From Shewanella morhuae (GTDB lineage Bacteria; Pseudomonadota; Gammaproteobacteria; Enterobacterales; Shewanellaceae): a stretch of DNA of 64,000 bases. The position numbers and the translations under genes were made by a program. The stretch is taken from the NCBI RefSeq assembly GCF_900156405.1, contig NZ_FTNN01000002.1, forward strand, positions 350,547 through 414,546, read 5' to 3'. The notes under the pieces are model-generated. The model was not told the DNA's origin. It made no database searches and saw only the letters and a program-made list of their open reading frames with translations. This document shows positions 1 to 10,657 of the stretch, piece by piece (the first letter of the stretch is position 1; every line of letters starts with the position of its first letter).

Positions 1-492
1 TTTTCTATTGCTGCTAAGTTTGCGCTCGGTTTTGCGGTCGTCGCGATTGGCTTTTTTATCTATGGTTTTGCGGAGCAATTTGCTGTTAATGGTAAAACCT
101 CATCATGGATCATGATTTGGGGCTATGCCTCTTACTCTTTAGGTGAATTACTGGTTAGTGGTCTTGGTCTTGCGATGATTGCCCGCTACGTGCCTGCACG
201 TATGGGTGGTTTTATGATGGGCGCTTATTTTGTCGCATCAGGTATTTCTCAATATCTAGGCGGTGTAGTGGCCAACTTTGCCAGTGTACCGAAAGATTTA
301 ATCGATCCGCTGCAAACCTTGCCAGTATATACCAGTCTATTTAATAAACTGGGTATCGCGGCGGTGGTCTGTACCTTTATCGCGTTAGCAGTGTTGCCTT
401 TGATGCGCCGCCTGACTGAGACTCACAATGCCCATAACAGTATTGGCGATAATGCGGCAGCATCACTTCGTGATGTAAAAGCGGAGCTGTAA
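1..492 (+). CDS. POT/PTR-family proton-dependent peptide transporter, C-terminal part
   Basis: The reading frame is open from the first base, so the gene begins outside the window and only about 163 C-terminal residues are present. They contain hydrophobic segments typical of the last transmembrane helices of proton-coupled di/tripeptide transporters, with the family-like stretch GELLVSGLGLAMIARYVP followed by GGFMMGAYFVASGISQYLGG. The tail ends in a hydrophilic segment. A strong rho-independent terminator lies directly downstream. Family assignment rests on the conserved end of POT transporters; the substrate (peptides) is inferred from the family. Confidence 0.85.
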   Translation, partial: FSIAAKFALGFAVVAIGFFIYGFAEQFAVNGKTSSWIMIWGYASYSLGELLVSGLGLAMIARYVPARMGGFMMGAYFVASGISQYLGGVVANFASVPKDLIDPLQTLPVYTSLFNKLGIAAVVCTFIALAVLPLMRRLTETHNAHNSIGDNAAASLRDVKAEL

Positions 493-525
493 TCTTCAAT
501 CTAATCATCTTTATTGCTTAACACT

Positions 526-560
526 AAACTGCCGATAAGCCATGCTATCGGCAGTTTTTT
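526..560 (+). terminator. Rho-independent terminator of the peptide transporter gene
   Basis: A 12-bp perfect stem (AAACTGCCGATA paired with TATCGGCAGTTT) with an 8-nt loop is followed by a run of T. It lies 33 bp after the transporter stop codon. Confidence 0.9.
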
Positions 561-982
561 ATCACCTGATTCAAATCGATTACTGTCCTTGCGTAGCGCC
601 TCATAACCCAATGGACTTTAGCAAAAGCTATACAAGCGCATTACGGTGGGCACAGCGCTCAGTTGTTGACAATAAAATCTTTATTCCCACTTTATAATGC
701 TCAGACTAAGATGACTTTAACCCTCGATTATTGTTACAAAGCAATCACGTGCTCGGTCGACTAGAACACGTTAAATAAGAACTCAAATAAAGATTAAGCT
801 ACGAGGCATTAGCCGACTAAGCTTGAGAAGTGCTAATGTGACCCCATATCAATGACACTGAATACCTTTTATTCATCATGACTGTTCCCTACGTTTATTT
901 TTATCTTCAGTTTAACAGTGCTTCTCACAACATAAGAGCCACTTGCTATCACTGATTAAAACGGCAGTCACTTGGAGACACC
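561..982. other. Intergenic stretch, promoter region of the monooxygenase gene
   Basis: I see no credible gene here on either strand. The end of the stretch must carry the promoter of the downstream monooxygenase gene. A Shine-Dalgarno-like GGAGAC lies just before its ATG at 983. No clear operator or repeat was seen. Confidence 0.5.
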
Positions 983-1990
983 ATGTCACAACAAACATCA
1001 ATATTAGCCGATATTCCTTTCTCGTTATTGGAACTCGCACCCATGCGCCAAGGGTCGACCGTAGGTGAAACGCTGCACGACAGTTTGCAGTATGCCAAAG
1101 AGGCCGATCGCCTCGGCTTTAATCGCTTTTGGTTTGCCGAGCACCACAATATGCCCGGTATCGCCAGTTCAGCGACCTCAGTATTAATTGGTTATATTGC
1201 TGGTAACACCCTGCGCATTCGGGTTGGTGCGGGCGGCATTATGCTGCCTAACCATGCACCTTTAGTGGTCGCAGAACAGTTCGGTACCCTTGAAAGCCTG
1301 TATCCCGGTCGAATTGATTTGGGTTTGGGGCGCGCGCCCGGCAGCGATCAAATTACCAGCCGAGCATTGAACCGCGATAGCAGCCGCGCCGAACAATTCC
1401 CAGAGGAGGTCAGTGAATTACAAACCTTACTTGGCCCTTACAATGGCCGTCAGGCGGTGCGAGCAATTCCCGGAGAAGGCACAAATGTACCCATTTGGTT
1501 ATTGGGTTCAAGCCTATTTAGTGCACAGTTAGCGGCGCAGCGCGGTTTGCCCTATGTGTTTGCCGGCCACTTTGCACCACGTTTTCTTTATGATGCGATT
1601 GAAATCTATCGCCGCGATTTTAAACCATCGCAAGTGCTGGATAAGCCGTATGTGATGTTAGGTTTGCCGCTCGTTGCCGCCGACACTGATGAAGAGGCGC
1701 AATTTCTGGGTACGACATCGAAGCAACGCGTACTGGCGCTTATCCGTGGTCACGACTTATGGTTAAAACCACCCGTTGAAACCATGGACGGCTTGTGGAG
1801 TGAGCAAGAAAAGACCTACGTCGATAATTTCTTAGGTTTATCTGTCTCTGGCGGCCCTGCGACTATAAAACATCGCTTGGAAATGATCGTCACAGAACTT
1901 GGCATAGATGAGTTTATCTTCACCAACGACTTATATGATCTTGATAAACGCAAAAGGGCACTGCAGATCCTAATGGAGATAAAGAAGTAG
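983..1990 (+). CDS. LLM-class flavin-dependent monooxygenase (YhbW-like)
   Basis: 335 residues, the same length as E. coli YhbW, with the luciferase-like fold signature: an N-terminal LLELAPMRQG strand, then FWFAEHHNMPG near residue 50, a VGAGGIMLPNHAPLVVAEQFGTLE-type segment (quoted in part; residues about 80-103), and GLGRAPGSD. These are features of the subgroup of single-component flavin-dependent alkanal monooxygenase-like enzymes. The real substrate is unknown for this subgroup. The start ATG has an appropriately spaced GGAGAC. The gene is monocistronic, bounded by terminators on both sides. Confidence 0.85.
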   Translation: MSQQTSILADIPFSLLELAPMRQGSTVGETLHDSLQYAKEADRLGFNRFWFAEHHNMPGIASSATSVLIGYIAGNTLRIRVGAGGIMLPNHAPLVVAEQFGTLESLYPGRIDLGLGRAPGSDQITSRALNRDSSRAEQFPEEVSELQTLLGPYNGRQAVRAIPGEGTNVPIWLLGSSLFSAQLAAQRGLPYVFAGHFAPRFLYDAIEIYRRDFKPSQVLDKPYVMLGLPLVAADTDEEAQFLGTTSKQRVLALIRGHDLWLKPPVETMDGLWSEQEKTYVDNFLGLSVSGGPATIKHRLEMIVTELGIDEFIFTNDLYDLDKRKRALQILMEIKK

Positions 1991-2046
1991 CCATTCAGTA
2001 AATTGACTCGTGCTAAAAGCCATTGGCAGCCAAAACAATTTCCATT

Positions 2047-2072
2047 GAAAATCCCGCCGAAGCGGGATTTTC
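2047..2072. terminator. Bidirectional terminator between the monooxygenase and gabT
   Basis: Perfect 11-bp stem GAAAATCCCGC/GCGGGATTTTC with a 4-nt loop, A-rich on one side and T-rich on the other. It can serve the plus-strand monooxygenase and the minus-strand gabT transcript. Confidence 0.8.
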
Positions 2073-2116
2073 ATTATGTAAAACTGTCATCTAAAAAGGT
2101 TTATATCAAAACCGTA

Positions 2117-3394
2117 TTAACTTTTCAGCACAGCATCAAAGCAGTTTTTTAGAATACCAAGGCCAGCATCAATTTGTGCATCCGGCGCAGTTAATGGCAC
2201 CAAAATACGCAGTACATTACCGTAAGTGCCACAAGATAATAAAATCAGTCCACGATCACGGGCATCACTTAACACTTGCGCGCAATAGTGCGGCGCTGGC
2301 TTGCCATCTTCCATCAGTTCGATGGCAATCATAGCGCCTAAACCACGTACATCGGCAATTTGCGCATGCTCAACTTGCATCACATTTAATGCTGACTTAA
2401 TGCGCTCACCGATAGCATTAGCACGCTCTAATAGTTTTTCTTCTTCAAATACTTCAATGACAGCGAGCGCCGCGGCGCAGGCTAACGGACTGCCACCATA
2501 TGTACCGCCAAGACCACCCGGGCCAACCGCATCCATCACTTGTGCGCGGCCTGTAATACCTGAAAGTGGGAAACCGCCTGCAATTGATTTAGCAAAAGTG
2601 GTGATATCGGCACTTACGCCCATTTGCTCCATGGCAAAGAAAGTGCCGGTTCGGCCAGCGCCCGTTTGCACTTCATCGGCAATCAGCATAATGCCTTCAC
2701 GATCGCATAATGCGCGCAAACGCTGCATAAAGGCCGGTGATGCGGCGTAGAAACCACCCTCTCCCTGCACAGGTTCTAAAATAATGGCGGCAATATCACT
2801 AGGCTCAGCATCATTTTTAAAGATACGTTCAATCGAAGCCATAGCATCGTCATCGGACACGCCGTGCATTTCGCAGGGAAACTCAGCGCGAAACACATTC
2901 GCCGACATCAACCCCATACCTTTACTGTAAGGCGCAACTTTGCCGGTCAATGCTAAGGCCGCGATAGTGCGACCATGGTAACCGGAGGTAAACGCAATCA
3001 CGCCAGCACGTTTAGTGTAAGCTCGCGCCACTTTAACTGCGTTTTCAACCGCTTCAGAGCCGCTAGTAAATAATGCCGTCTTCTTGGCGAAATCCCCAGG
3101 CACCAATTGATTGAGCTTTTCACACACTTGGATATAGCTCTCATAACCAAGCACCATAAAGCAAGTGTGGGAGAAATTATCCAGCTGCGCCGCAACCGCC
3201 GCTTTTACTTTGGGGTGAAGATGACCGGTATTAAGCACTGCAATACCGCCGGCAAAATCGATAAACTCACGACCTTCAACATCCCACACAGTGGCATTTT
3301 CAGCGCGTGCGGTAAAAATGGGATGAATCTGCCCAACGCCGCCCGCAACAGCGGCTTGGCGACGTGCCATTAATGAATCATTGGTTATAGTCAT
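2117..3394 (-). CDS. gabT: 4-aminobutyrate aminotransferase
   Basis: Class III PLP aminotransferase of 425 residues, the usual GabT length. It shows the IADEVQTGAGRTG motif with the PLP-binding Asp and the AKSIAGGFPLSG motif with the Schiff-base lysine at about residue 269. It transfers the amino group of GABA to 2-oxoglutarate, giving succinate semialdehyde for GabD. It is the last gene of a minus-strand run puuB-gabD-gabT, 31 bp after gabD, so the three are probably cotranscribed. In this context it plays the role of PuuE in the putrescine pathway. The functional call is strong; whether it also acts on other omega-amino acids cannot be told. Confidence 0.93.
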   Translation of the reverse strand: MTITNDSLMARRQAAVAGGVGQIHPIFTARAENATVWDVEGREFIDFAGGIAVLNTGHLHPKVKAAVAAQLDNFSHTCFMVLGYESYIQVCEKLNQLVPGDFAKKTALFTSGSEAVENAVKVARAYTKRAGVIAFTSGYHGRTIAALALTGKVAPYSKGMGLMSANVFRAEFPCEMHGVSDDDAMASIERIFKNDAEPSDIAAIILEPVQGEGGFYAASPAFMQRLRALCDREGIMLIADEVQTGAGRTGTFFAMEQMGVSADITTFAKSIAGGFPLSGITGRAQVMDAVGPGGLGGTYGGSPLACAAALAVIEVFEEEKLLERANAIGERIKSALNVMQVEHAQIADVRGLGAMIAIELMEDGKPAPHYCAQVLSDARDRGLILLSCGTYGNVLRILVPLTAPDAQIDAGLGILKNCFDAVLKS

Positions 3395-3425
3395 TTAGTG
3401 TTCCTCACTCGCCAAATCAGCCGTA

Positions 3426-4874
3426 TTAAACGGACATACAAATGTATTTCATTTCTAAATATTCTTCGATACCAAACTTAGAACCTTCACGGCCCAGTCC
3501 AGAGGATTTCATGCCGCCAAAGGGAGCCACTTCAGTCGAAATCAAACCTGTGTTGACCCCAACCATGCCGTATTCCAAGGCTTCAGCCACTTTCCACACC
3601 AGCGAGATATCACGGCCATAAAAATAGGCCGCAAGGCCAAATTCGGTATCGTTGGCTTGCTGAATCACATCATCAACATCGCTGAATTTAAACAGCGGCG
3701 CGAGTGGACCAAAGGTTTCTTCACGGGCAACTAGCATGCTTTTATCAACGTTTGTGAGCACCGTTGGCTCAAAGAAATTACCGCCAAGGTCGTGGACCTT
3801 ACCACCAGCGAGTACCGAAGCCCCTTTCGCAATGGCATCAATGAGATGGCTTTGCACTTTTTCAACTGCAGCAGTATTGATAAGCGGTCCGGTAGTCACG
3901 CCCTCATTAATACCCTCGCCAACCTTAAGTTTGCTCACTGCAGCACTGAGTTTTAAAGCAAATTCATCGTATACACCGTCTTGCACATAAATACGGTTAG
4001 CACAGACGCAGGTTTGGCCGGCATTACGGTACTTAGCGATCATGGCGCCTTCAACGGCAGCATCGATATTGGCATCGTTAAACACGATAAATGGTGCATT
4101 ACCGCCAAGCTCTAACGACAGTTTTTTTAAGGTAGGCGCACATTGCGCCATTAATTTAATACCGATATTGGTTGAGCCAGTGAAAGACAGCTTACGCACT
4201 ATGGGGTTGCTGCACATTTCATTGCCAATTTGCACCGCATCACCGGTTAATACGCTAAATACACCGGCAGGAATACCGGCACGCTGTGCGAGTTCAGCCA
4301 TCGCTAATGCGGTAAAAGGTGTTTGGTGCGCCGGTTTTACCACCATAGTACAACCCGCGGCTAAGGCAGGAGCCGCTTTGCGGGTGATCATCGCGGCAGG
4401 AAAGTTCCACGGCGTTATCGCGGCAGTTACACCAACAGGCTGCTTAATCACAATCAAGCGTTTATCACCTTGATGCCCAGGAATGGTATCGCCATAAATA
4501 CGTTTCGCTTCTTCGGCAAACCACTCAATAAACGAGGCTGCATAGGTTACTTCACCTTTCGCTTCTGCCAGTGGCTTACCTTGCTCAGTCGTCATGAGCA
4601 ATGCTAAGTCATCACTGTTTTCATTGAGTAATTCAAACCAACGCCTTAACTTAGCGCCGCGCTCTTTGGCTGTAAGTGCTCGCCATGCAGGTAAAGCCGC
4701 CTCCGCCGCCTTAATCGCCATTTCAGTTTCAACTTGTCCCATATTGGGAACATGCCCAATCACGGCATTGGTTGCGGGATTAACCACCTTTAGCGTGTCA
4801 CCAGACACGGCATCACACCATTGACCATTTATAAAAGACTGTTGACGTAGCAAACTCGGATCATTTAATTGCAC
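3426..4874 (-). CDS. gabD: Succinate-semialdehyde dehydrogenase (NADP+)
   Basis: Aldehyde dehydrogenase of 482 residues. The catalytic glutamate lies in LELGGNAPF and the catalytic cysteine is about residue 289 in GQTCVCANR, where the second nearby Cys is also typical of GabD. It oxidises succinate semialdehyde made by the adjacent GabT to succinate, feeding the TCA cycle. It sits between puuB (54 bp upstream) and gabT (31 bp downstream) on the same strand. The N-terminal NDPSLLRQQSFINGQW is characteristic of the GabD branch rather than of betaine or glutamyl-aminobutyraldehyde dehydrogenases. Confidence 0.93.
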   Translation of the reverse strand: MQLNDPSLLRQQSFINGQWCDAVSGDTLKVVNPATNAVIGHVPNMGQVETEMAIKAAEAALPAWRALTAKERGAKLRRWFELLNENSDDLALLMTTEQGKPLAEAKGEVTYAASFIEWFAEEAKRIYGDTIPGHQGDKRLIVIKQPVGVTAAITPWNFPAAMITRKAAPALAAGCTMVVKPAHQTPFTALAMAELAQRAGIPAGVFSVLTGDAVQIGNEMCSNPIVRKLSFTGSTNIGIKLMAQCAPTLKKLSLELGGNAPFIVFNDANIDAAVEGAMIAKYRNAGQTCVCANRIYVQDGVYDEFALKLSAAVSKLKVGEGINEGVTTGPLINTAAVEKVQSHLIDAIAKGASVLAGGKVHDLGGNFFEPTVLTNVDKSMLVAREETFGPLAPLFKFSDVDDVIQQANDTEFGLAAYFYGRDISLVWKVAEALEYGMVGVNTGLISTEVAPFGGMKSSGLGREGSKFGIEEYLEMKYICMSV

Positions 4875-4927
4875 AAGGATTTCCTCGCATTGTGAAGCAA
4901 CCTAGCTGCTTCTTAAAAGTGGTAATG

Positions 4928-6214
4928 TTAGAGACCTAGTTTGTCTCTTAACGTGTAATACCAAGCCCCAATAGCGCTAAAAGGGACGCGTAATGCGTGA
5001 CCACCGGGGAAAGGATAATGGGGGAGCGCGGCAAAGGCATCAAAACGCGTAGCTTGACCATTGAGCATTTCGGCCAGTAACTTGCCCGCTAAATGGGTGT
5101 AGGTGACGCCATGGCCACTACAACCCTGTGAATAATAAATATTTTTACCAATACGACCGACCTGCGGTAAGCGTGATAATGTCAGTAAGAAGTTACCTGT
5201 CCACGCATAATCGATTTTTACATCTTTTAATTGCGGGAAGGTTTTAAGCATATTCGGAATAATGATTGATTTGATATCCGCCGGATCGCGAGCGCCATAC
5301 ACCACTCCACCACCGTAAATCATACGTTTATCGCCAGATAAGCGAAAATAATCGAGTAGATAGTTACAGTCTTCAACACAGTAATCCTGTGGCAATAGAC
5401 TGGCGGCTAAATCATCACCTAAAGGCTCTGTGGTGATAACCTGTGTACCACAAGGCATTGATTTAGCTTGTAGCTCTGGCATTAACTTACCTAAATAGGC
5501 ATTACCTGCCACGATCACAAACTTGGTTTTCACGCTGCCCTGCGCCGTATGCACTACGGGGCTGTCGCCTTCATCAACACGTAATACTGCTGAGTCTTCA
5601 AAAATCTTACCACCAAGGGATTCTACCGCCCGCGCTTCACCTAACGCTAAGTTAAGCGGATGAATATGGCCACCGCTTTTATCGAGTAGCCCACCAACAT
5701 AGCGTTCAGTATTGACCACACTACGAATACCTTTAGTATCGAGAAGCTCAAGCTGATTAACATGACCGTGGCTTTCCCACAGTTGCTTTTGATGACGCAG
5801 ATGGCCCATTTGCTTTTCGTTCATAGCCGCAAATACGCCGCCATCTTTTAGATCGCATTGAATGTTGTACTTTGCAATACGATCGCGGATGATTTGACCG
5901 CCCTCAAAAGCCATTTGGCCAAAGAGTTTACCTTGTTCTTTGCCAACCGTTTTTTCAATCGTATCAATGTCTCGGCTAAAACTATTGACGATTTGCCCAC
6001 CATTACGCCCCGAAGCGCCCCAGCCAATGCGAGCAGCTTCTAACACCACCACACTAAAGCCTGATTCTAATAAATGCAGTGCGGCAGAAAGTCCGGTATA
6101 ACCCGCGCCAATCACACACACATCGGCTTCAATCGATTCCTGTAGGCGCGGACGTTCAACCTTATCGTTGGCCGATGCCGCATAATATGATCCAGCGTGA
6201 GCGATGGCAGACAT
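4928..6214 (-). CDS. puuB: Gamma-glutamylputrescine oxidase, first copy
   Basis: FAD-dependent amine oxidase of the DAO fold: dinucleotide-binding motif VCVIGAGYTGLSAA near the N-terminus, then the GWGASGRNGGQ motif typical of PuuB/OrdL proteins, and a C-terminal GCSGHGVTYTHLAGKLLAE FAD-contact segment. It would oxidise gamma-glutamylputrescine to the aldehyde with release of ammonia and H2O2. I chose the ATG at 6214 (428 residues). It is preceded by AAGGGA at good spacing, whereas the in-frame ATG at 6241 has no ribosome site and is itself part of a PuuR-like operator. First gene of puuB-gabD-gabT. A second, similar oxidase is encoded at 14500-15807. Confidence 0.88.
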   Translation of the reverse strand: MSAIAHAGSYYAASANDKVERPRLQESIEADVCVIGAGYTGLSAALHLLESGFSVVVLEAARIGWGASGRNGGQIVNSFSRDIDTIEKTVGKEQGKLFGQMAFEGGQIIRDRIAKYNIQCDLKDGGVFAAMNEKQMGHLRHQKQLWESHGHVNQLELLDTKGIRSVVNTERYVGGLLDKSGGHIHPLNLALGEARAVESLGGKIFEDSAVLRVDEGDSPVVHTAQGSVKTKFVIVAGNAYLGKLMPELQAKSMPCGTQVITTEPLGDDLAASLLPQDYCVEDCNYLLDYFRLSGDKRMIYGGGVVYGARDPADIKSIIIPNMLKTFPQLKDVKIDYAWTGNFLLTLSRLPQVGRIGKNIYYSQGCSGHGVTYTHLAGKLLAEMLNGQATRFDAFAALPHYPFPGGHALRVPFSAIGAWYYTLRDKLGL

Positions 6215-6234
6215 GTTGTTCCCTTGAATTCTAA

Positions 6235-6247
6235 TGTTCATTATTTT
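6235..6247 (-). promoter_or_regulatory. PuuR-like operator before puuB-gabD-gabT
   Basis: Read on the minus strand this is AAAATAATGAACA, close to the known E. coli PuuR recognition sequence AAAATATAATGAACA as I remember it. It lies about 20 bp upstream of the chosen puuB start, and an alternative upstream ATG falls inside it. Function is inferred from the match and from the presence of puuR in the same cluster. Confidence 0.7.
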
Positions 6248-6416
6248 AAACAGCCATCACATCCTACACGCTCACAAAACGAAACACTAGCCAAAAAAGC
6301 ACAATAATTTACACCTTGTTTGATATTTCAAACGGAATATATTGTCAAAACCAGTGATTAAATTAAGCTTGAAGCGTTTGTAGGATAACGTTGCGAATAG
6401 CAGCTGATAAGCTAAT

Positions 6417-6448
6417 AAAAATGGCTTTGTCGAGCACAAAGCCATTTT
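6417..6448. terminator. Terminator after potI
   Basis: Stem AAAATGGCTTTGT/ACAAAGCCATTTT with a 5-nt loop, 11 bp beyond the potI stop codon. It has T-rich ends in both directions and closes the potFGHI unit before puuB. Confidence 0.85.
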
Positions 6449-6458
6449 GTTATTAAAG

Positions 6459-7277
6459 TCACTCGTTAATCGGCATACGGTCGCGTTTCTCTGCCCGCCT
6501 TGCCATATACCAAGAAAGAAAGGCAATTAAAGACACACTCAAAATAATCAGCGTCGCTAGTGCGTTGATTTTAGGCGAAATACCCATGCGTACCGATGAG
6601 AACACCACCATAGGTAAGGTCGTTGCACCAGGGCCGGAGGCAAAACTTGCAATCACTAAATCATCTAAAGATAAACTGAAAGACAATAACCAACCCGCCA
6701 TTAATGCGGGCGATATCATAGGCACAGTAATTACAAAGAAGGTTTTAAGTGGTGTTGCACCTAAGTCCATAGCGGCTTCTTCAATTGATCTATCAAGCTC
6801 ACGCAATCGTGATGAAACCACCACAGCGACATAAGCCGCGCAGAAAGTCGAATGCGCAATCCATACTGTCAACATACCGCGCTCTTTGGGCCAACCGAAT
6901 AAATCGGCCATGTGCACAAACAGCAGTAGCAATGACAAACCGGTAATCACCTCTGGCATAACCAACGGCGCGGTAATCATGTTCGATAGGGTTAATTTAG
7001 CCCACGAGCGCTTAAAGCGCGTCATCACAAATGCCGCCATAGTACCAATAACAACCGCCATGGTTGAGCTATAAAAAGCAATCCGTAGACTGGTCCATAC
7101 CGCATCTAAAATCTGTTGATCCTCAAATAATTCACCATACCATTTAGGTGAAAAACCGCCCCATACCGTCACTAATTTAGAGTCGTTAAAGGAGTAAATC
7201 ACCAGTACCAACATTGGGGCATATAGGAACAGCAGTCCAAACCACAGCATAACGGAAGAAAAACTTAATTTTTTCAT
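6459..7277 (-). CDS. potI: Putrescine ABC transporter permease PotI
   Basis: 272 residues with about six hydrophobic segments and the inner-membrane permease EAA loop (EEAAMDLGATPLKTFFVITV). This matches the shorter permease of the PotFGHI putrescine importer. The start codon overlaps the potH stop by 4 nt (ATGA), implying translational coupling. It forms the membrane channel with PotH and is energised by PotG. Confidence 0.92.
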   Translation of the reverse strand: MKKLSFSSVMLWFGLLFLYAPMLVLVIYSFNDSKLVTVWGGFSPKWYGELFEDQQILDAVWTSLRIAFYSSTMAVVIGTMAAFVMTRFKRSWAKLTLSNMITAPLVMPEVITGLSLLLLFVHMADLFGWPKERGMLTVWIAHSTFCAAYVAVVVSSRLRELDRSIEEAAMDLGATPLKTFFVITVPMISPALMAGWLLSFSLSLDDLVIASFASGPGATTLPMVVFSSVRMGISPKINALATLIILSVSLIAFLSWYMARRAEKRDRMPINE

Positions 7278-8179
7278 AGGTCTTTCTCCAAACTACGCGC
7301 CTGATAGCGATGAAATAGCGTTATCGGAATAATTAATAAACCGAGCATTACAATCGCCAGCGATGATGCTACTGGCCAATCACGGTTGTTGAAGAATTCT
7401 TGCCATAAGACTCGGCCAATCATTAGGGAATCTGGGCCGCCTAGCAGCTCGGGGATCACAAACTCTCCCACCGCTGGAATAAACACCAACATAGAACCCG
7501 CAATAACACCGCTTTTTGACAGTGGTAAGGTAATTTTCCAGAAGGTATTAATACGGCTTGAGCCTAAGTCTGACGCCGCTTCAATCAAACTCATATCAAG
7601 TTTCACTAAGGTGGCGTACAGGGGCAAAATCATAAAGGGTAAATACGCGTAGATAATGCCGATGTATACAGCCACATTGGTATTTAAAATCTGTAGTGGC
7701 TCAGAGATAACACCTAACCACATCAGCATGCTGTTGATAATCCCAGTATTACTTAGAATTCCCATCCAAGCATAAACACGAATTAAGAACGAGGTCCAAG
7801 AAGGCAGCATAACTAATAGCAGTAACACGGTTTGTAGCCGCGCTGGTGCACGGGCTATGGCGTAAGCCATGGGATAACCAATAATCAAACAACCAATCGT
7901 TGAAATAAATGCCATTTTAAGCGAGCTGAGATAGGCCATGTAATACAGCGAATCGTCAAGCAACATCAAATAATTACCAAAATGTAAAAAAACATTTAAG
8001 ACATTATCGGCATACTGAAAAGTCGCTTCATAGGGCGGAATCGAAATCGCCGCCGTCGAAAAACTCAGCTTGAGTACAATCGCAAATGGCAAAGCAAAAA
8101 ATAATAACAGCCAAAGATAAGGAATACCTATGGTCCAAATGCGGCCTTTTAACCATTTTAATCGAGTCGGTATCTTCAT
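7274..8179 (-). CDS. potH: Putrescine ABC transporter permease PotH
   Basis: Integral membrane permease of 301 residues starting MKIPTRLKWLKGR, with the EAA-type loop LIEAASDLGSSRINTFWKIT. The start at 8179 is preferred over the longer in-frame ATG at 8212, because it overlaps the potG stop in an ATGA arrangement, the same coupling seen between potH and potI. The longer form would add residues read through the end of potG. Partner of PotI in the channel. Confidence 0.92.
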   Translation of the reverse strand: MKIPTRLKWLKGRIWTIGIPYLWLLLFFALPFAIVLKLSFSTAAISIPPYEATFQYADNVLNVFLHFGNYLMLLDDSLYYMAYLSSLKMAFISTIGCLIIGYPMAYAIARAPARLQTVLLLLVMLPSWTSFLIRVYAWMGILSNTGIINSMLMWLGVISEPLQILNTNVAVYIGIIYAYLPFMILPLYATLVKLDMSLIEAASDLGSSRINTFWKITLPLSKSGVIAGSMLVFIPAVGEFVIPELLGGPDSLMIGRVLWQEFFNNRDWPVASSLAIVMLGLLIIPITLFHRYQARSLEKDL

Positions 8180-9312
8180 GATCTCAACACCACGCCGCTG
8201 GTGTCCTCCCAACTGATAAAGACTTCATCATCCCATGTCGCATTATCGGCACGGCGTTCGCGGTTTGTCATACTGCACTGTACAATTTGGCCATTTTCTA
8301 AGCGAATGTAATAGACTGATATACCGCCTAAATATGCGATATCGTGTACAACACCCTTAGCCCAGTTATACGGGCCTTCTGGCTGTTCACGGTTAATGAT
8401 GGTTTTTTCAGGGCGTACGGCTAACCAGACATTTTTATCTTCAACGTTAGTCGACACCCCATAGCCAACATAAAAATGCTGTGTTAACTCATTAGGTTTT
8501 ATGACCAAATGGTCAGCTTCATCCACTTCAATGGCGCCAGCAAATAAGTTTACGGTACCAATAAACTCGGCAATCATGCGGCTGTTTGGGCTTTCATAAA
8601 TGTCCATCGGTGAACCTGTTTGGGCAATCCAACCATCGTTCATTATGGAAATTCGTCCCGCCATTGTCATGGCTTCTTCTTGATCGTGGGTCACCATCAC
8701 GCAAGTCACCCCCACACGTTCAAGAATCTCAACTACTTCGAGTTGCATTTGGGTTCGTAACTTTTTATCCAATGCGCCCATAGGCTCATCGAGTAATAAT
8801 AATTTAGGCCGTTTTGCCAATGAACGCGCCAGCGCAACACGTTGACGTTGACCACCAGATAGCTGATGCGGCTTACGCTTACCGTATTGTTCCATGTGTA
8901 CAAGTTTGAGCATATCTTGCACACGTTGCTCAATTTCTGCTTTAGGTAGCTTGTCTTGTTTTAAACCAAAGGCGATGTTTTGCGCCACTGTCATATGAGG
9001 AAACAGCGCGTAGGATTGAAACATCATATTAATGGGACGTTCATAAGGAGGTAAATCGGTAATATCTTCACCATCGAGAAAAATGCGGCCAGACGTGGGC
9101 TTTTCAAACCCAGCTAACATACGTAAAAGTGTTGATTTGCCCGATCCAGAGCCGCCAAGTAAGGCAAAAATCTCACCTTTATTAATCGTCAATGACACAT
9201 CATCGACAGCCCGTACATCATCAAATAATTTACTAACTCGCTCAATCTTGAGCAGCACTTTATCTTGCGTCTTTGTTGTCGGTTTATTAGTGACGCCCGA
9301 GGTGATTGTCAT
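8176..9312 (-). CDS. potG: Putrescine ABC transporter ATP-binding protein PotG
   Basis: 378 residues. Walker A GGSGSGKST, signature LSGGQRQRVALARSL, Walker B LLLLDEPMGALD and switch His in VMVTHDQEEAM are all present. A C-terminal TOBE-like domain follows, with AVRPEKT. It powers uptake of putrescine delivered by PotF. About 180 bp separate it from potF, including a terminator-like hairpin that could lower expression of the membrane genes relative to the binding protein, a usual arrangement in such operons. Confidence 0.93.
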   Translation of the reverse strand: MTITSGVTNKPTTKTQDKVLLKIERVSKLFDDVRAVDDVSLTINKGEIFALLGGSGSGKSTLLRMLAGFEKPTSGRIFLDGEDITDLPPYERPINMMFQSYALFPHMTVAQNIAFGLKQDKLPKAEIEQRVQDMLKLVHMEQYGKRKPHQLSGGQRQRVALARSLAKRPKLLLLDEPMGALDKKLRTQMQLEVVEILERVGVTCVMVTHDQEEAMTMAGRISIMNDGWIAQTGSPMDIYESPNSRMIAEFIGTVNLFAGAIEVDEADHLVIKPNELTQHFYVGYGVSTNVEDKNVWLAVRPEKTIINREQPEGPYNWAKGVVHDIAYLGGISVYYIRLENGQIVQCSMTNRERRADNATWDDEVFISWEDTSGVVLRS

Positions 9313-9460
9313 AGTACTTCTCCACCCTATAATGAGGCGTTAACATCCTCAAATTCTGGGTTCAACACAATTAATGAATGAAAAATAGAGTAACAAAACG
9401 CTGTTAAATCCTATACGTGGATTAATCTGCATAGGGTTGGATAGAGTGAATTTGCAAAAT

Positions 9461-9485
9461 AGGGGCAAGCTAAACTTGCCCCTTA
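9461..9485 (-). terminator. Hairpin between potF and potG, likely attenuating terminator or RNA stabiliser
   Basis: A stem AGGGGCAAG/CTTGCCCCT lies 5-30 bp after the potF stop. On the minus strand it is followed by ATTTTGC, a weak T-tract. Partial termination or 3'-end protection of potF mRNA is inferred. Confidence 0.55.
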
Positions 9486-9489
9486 TCAA

Positions 9490-10657
<1,168 letters not shown>

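Noticed and set aside
6287..6526. Minus-strand ORF of 79 codons at the potI 3' end
   Set aside because: It overlaps potI in another frame and runs through the potI terminator; composition and lack of a ribosome site show it is a shadow.
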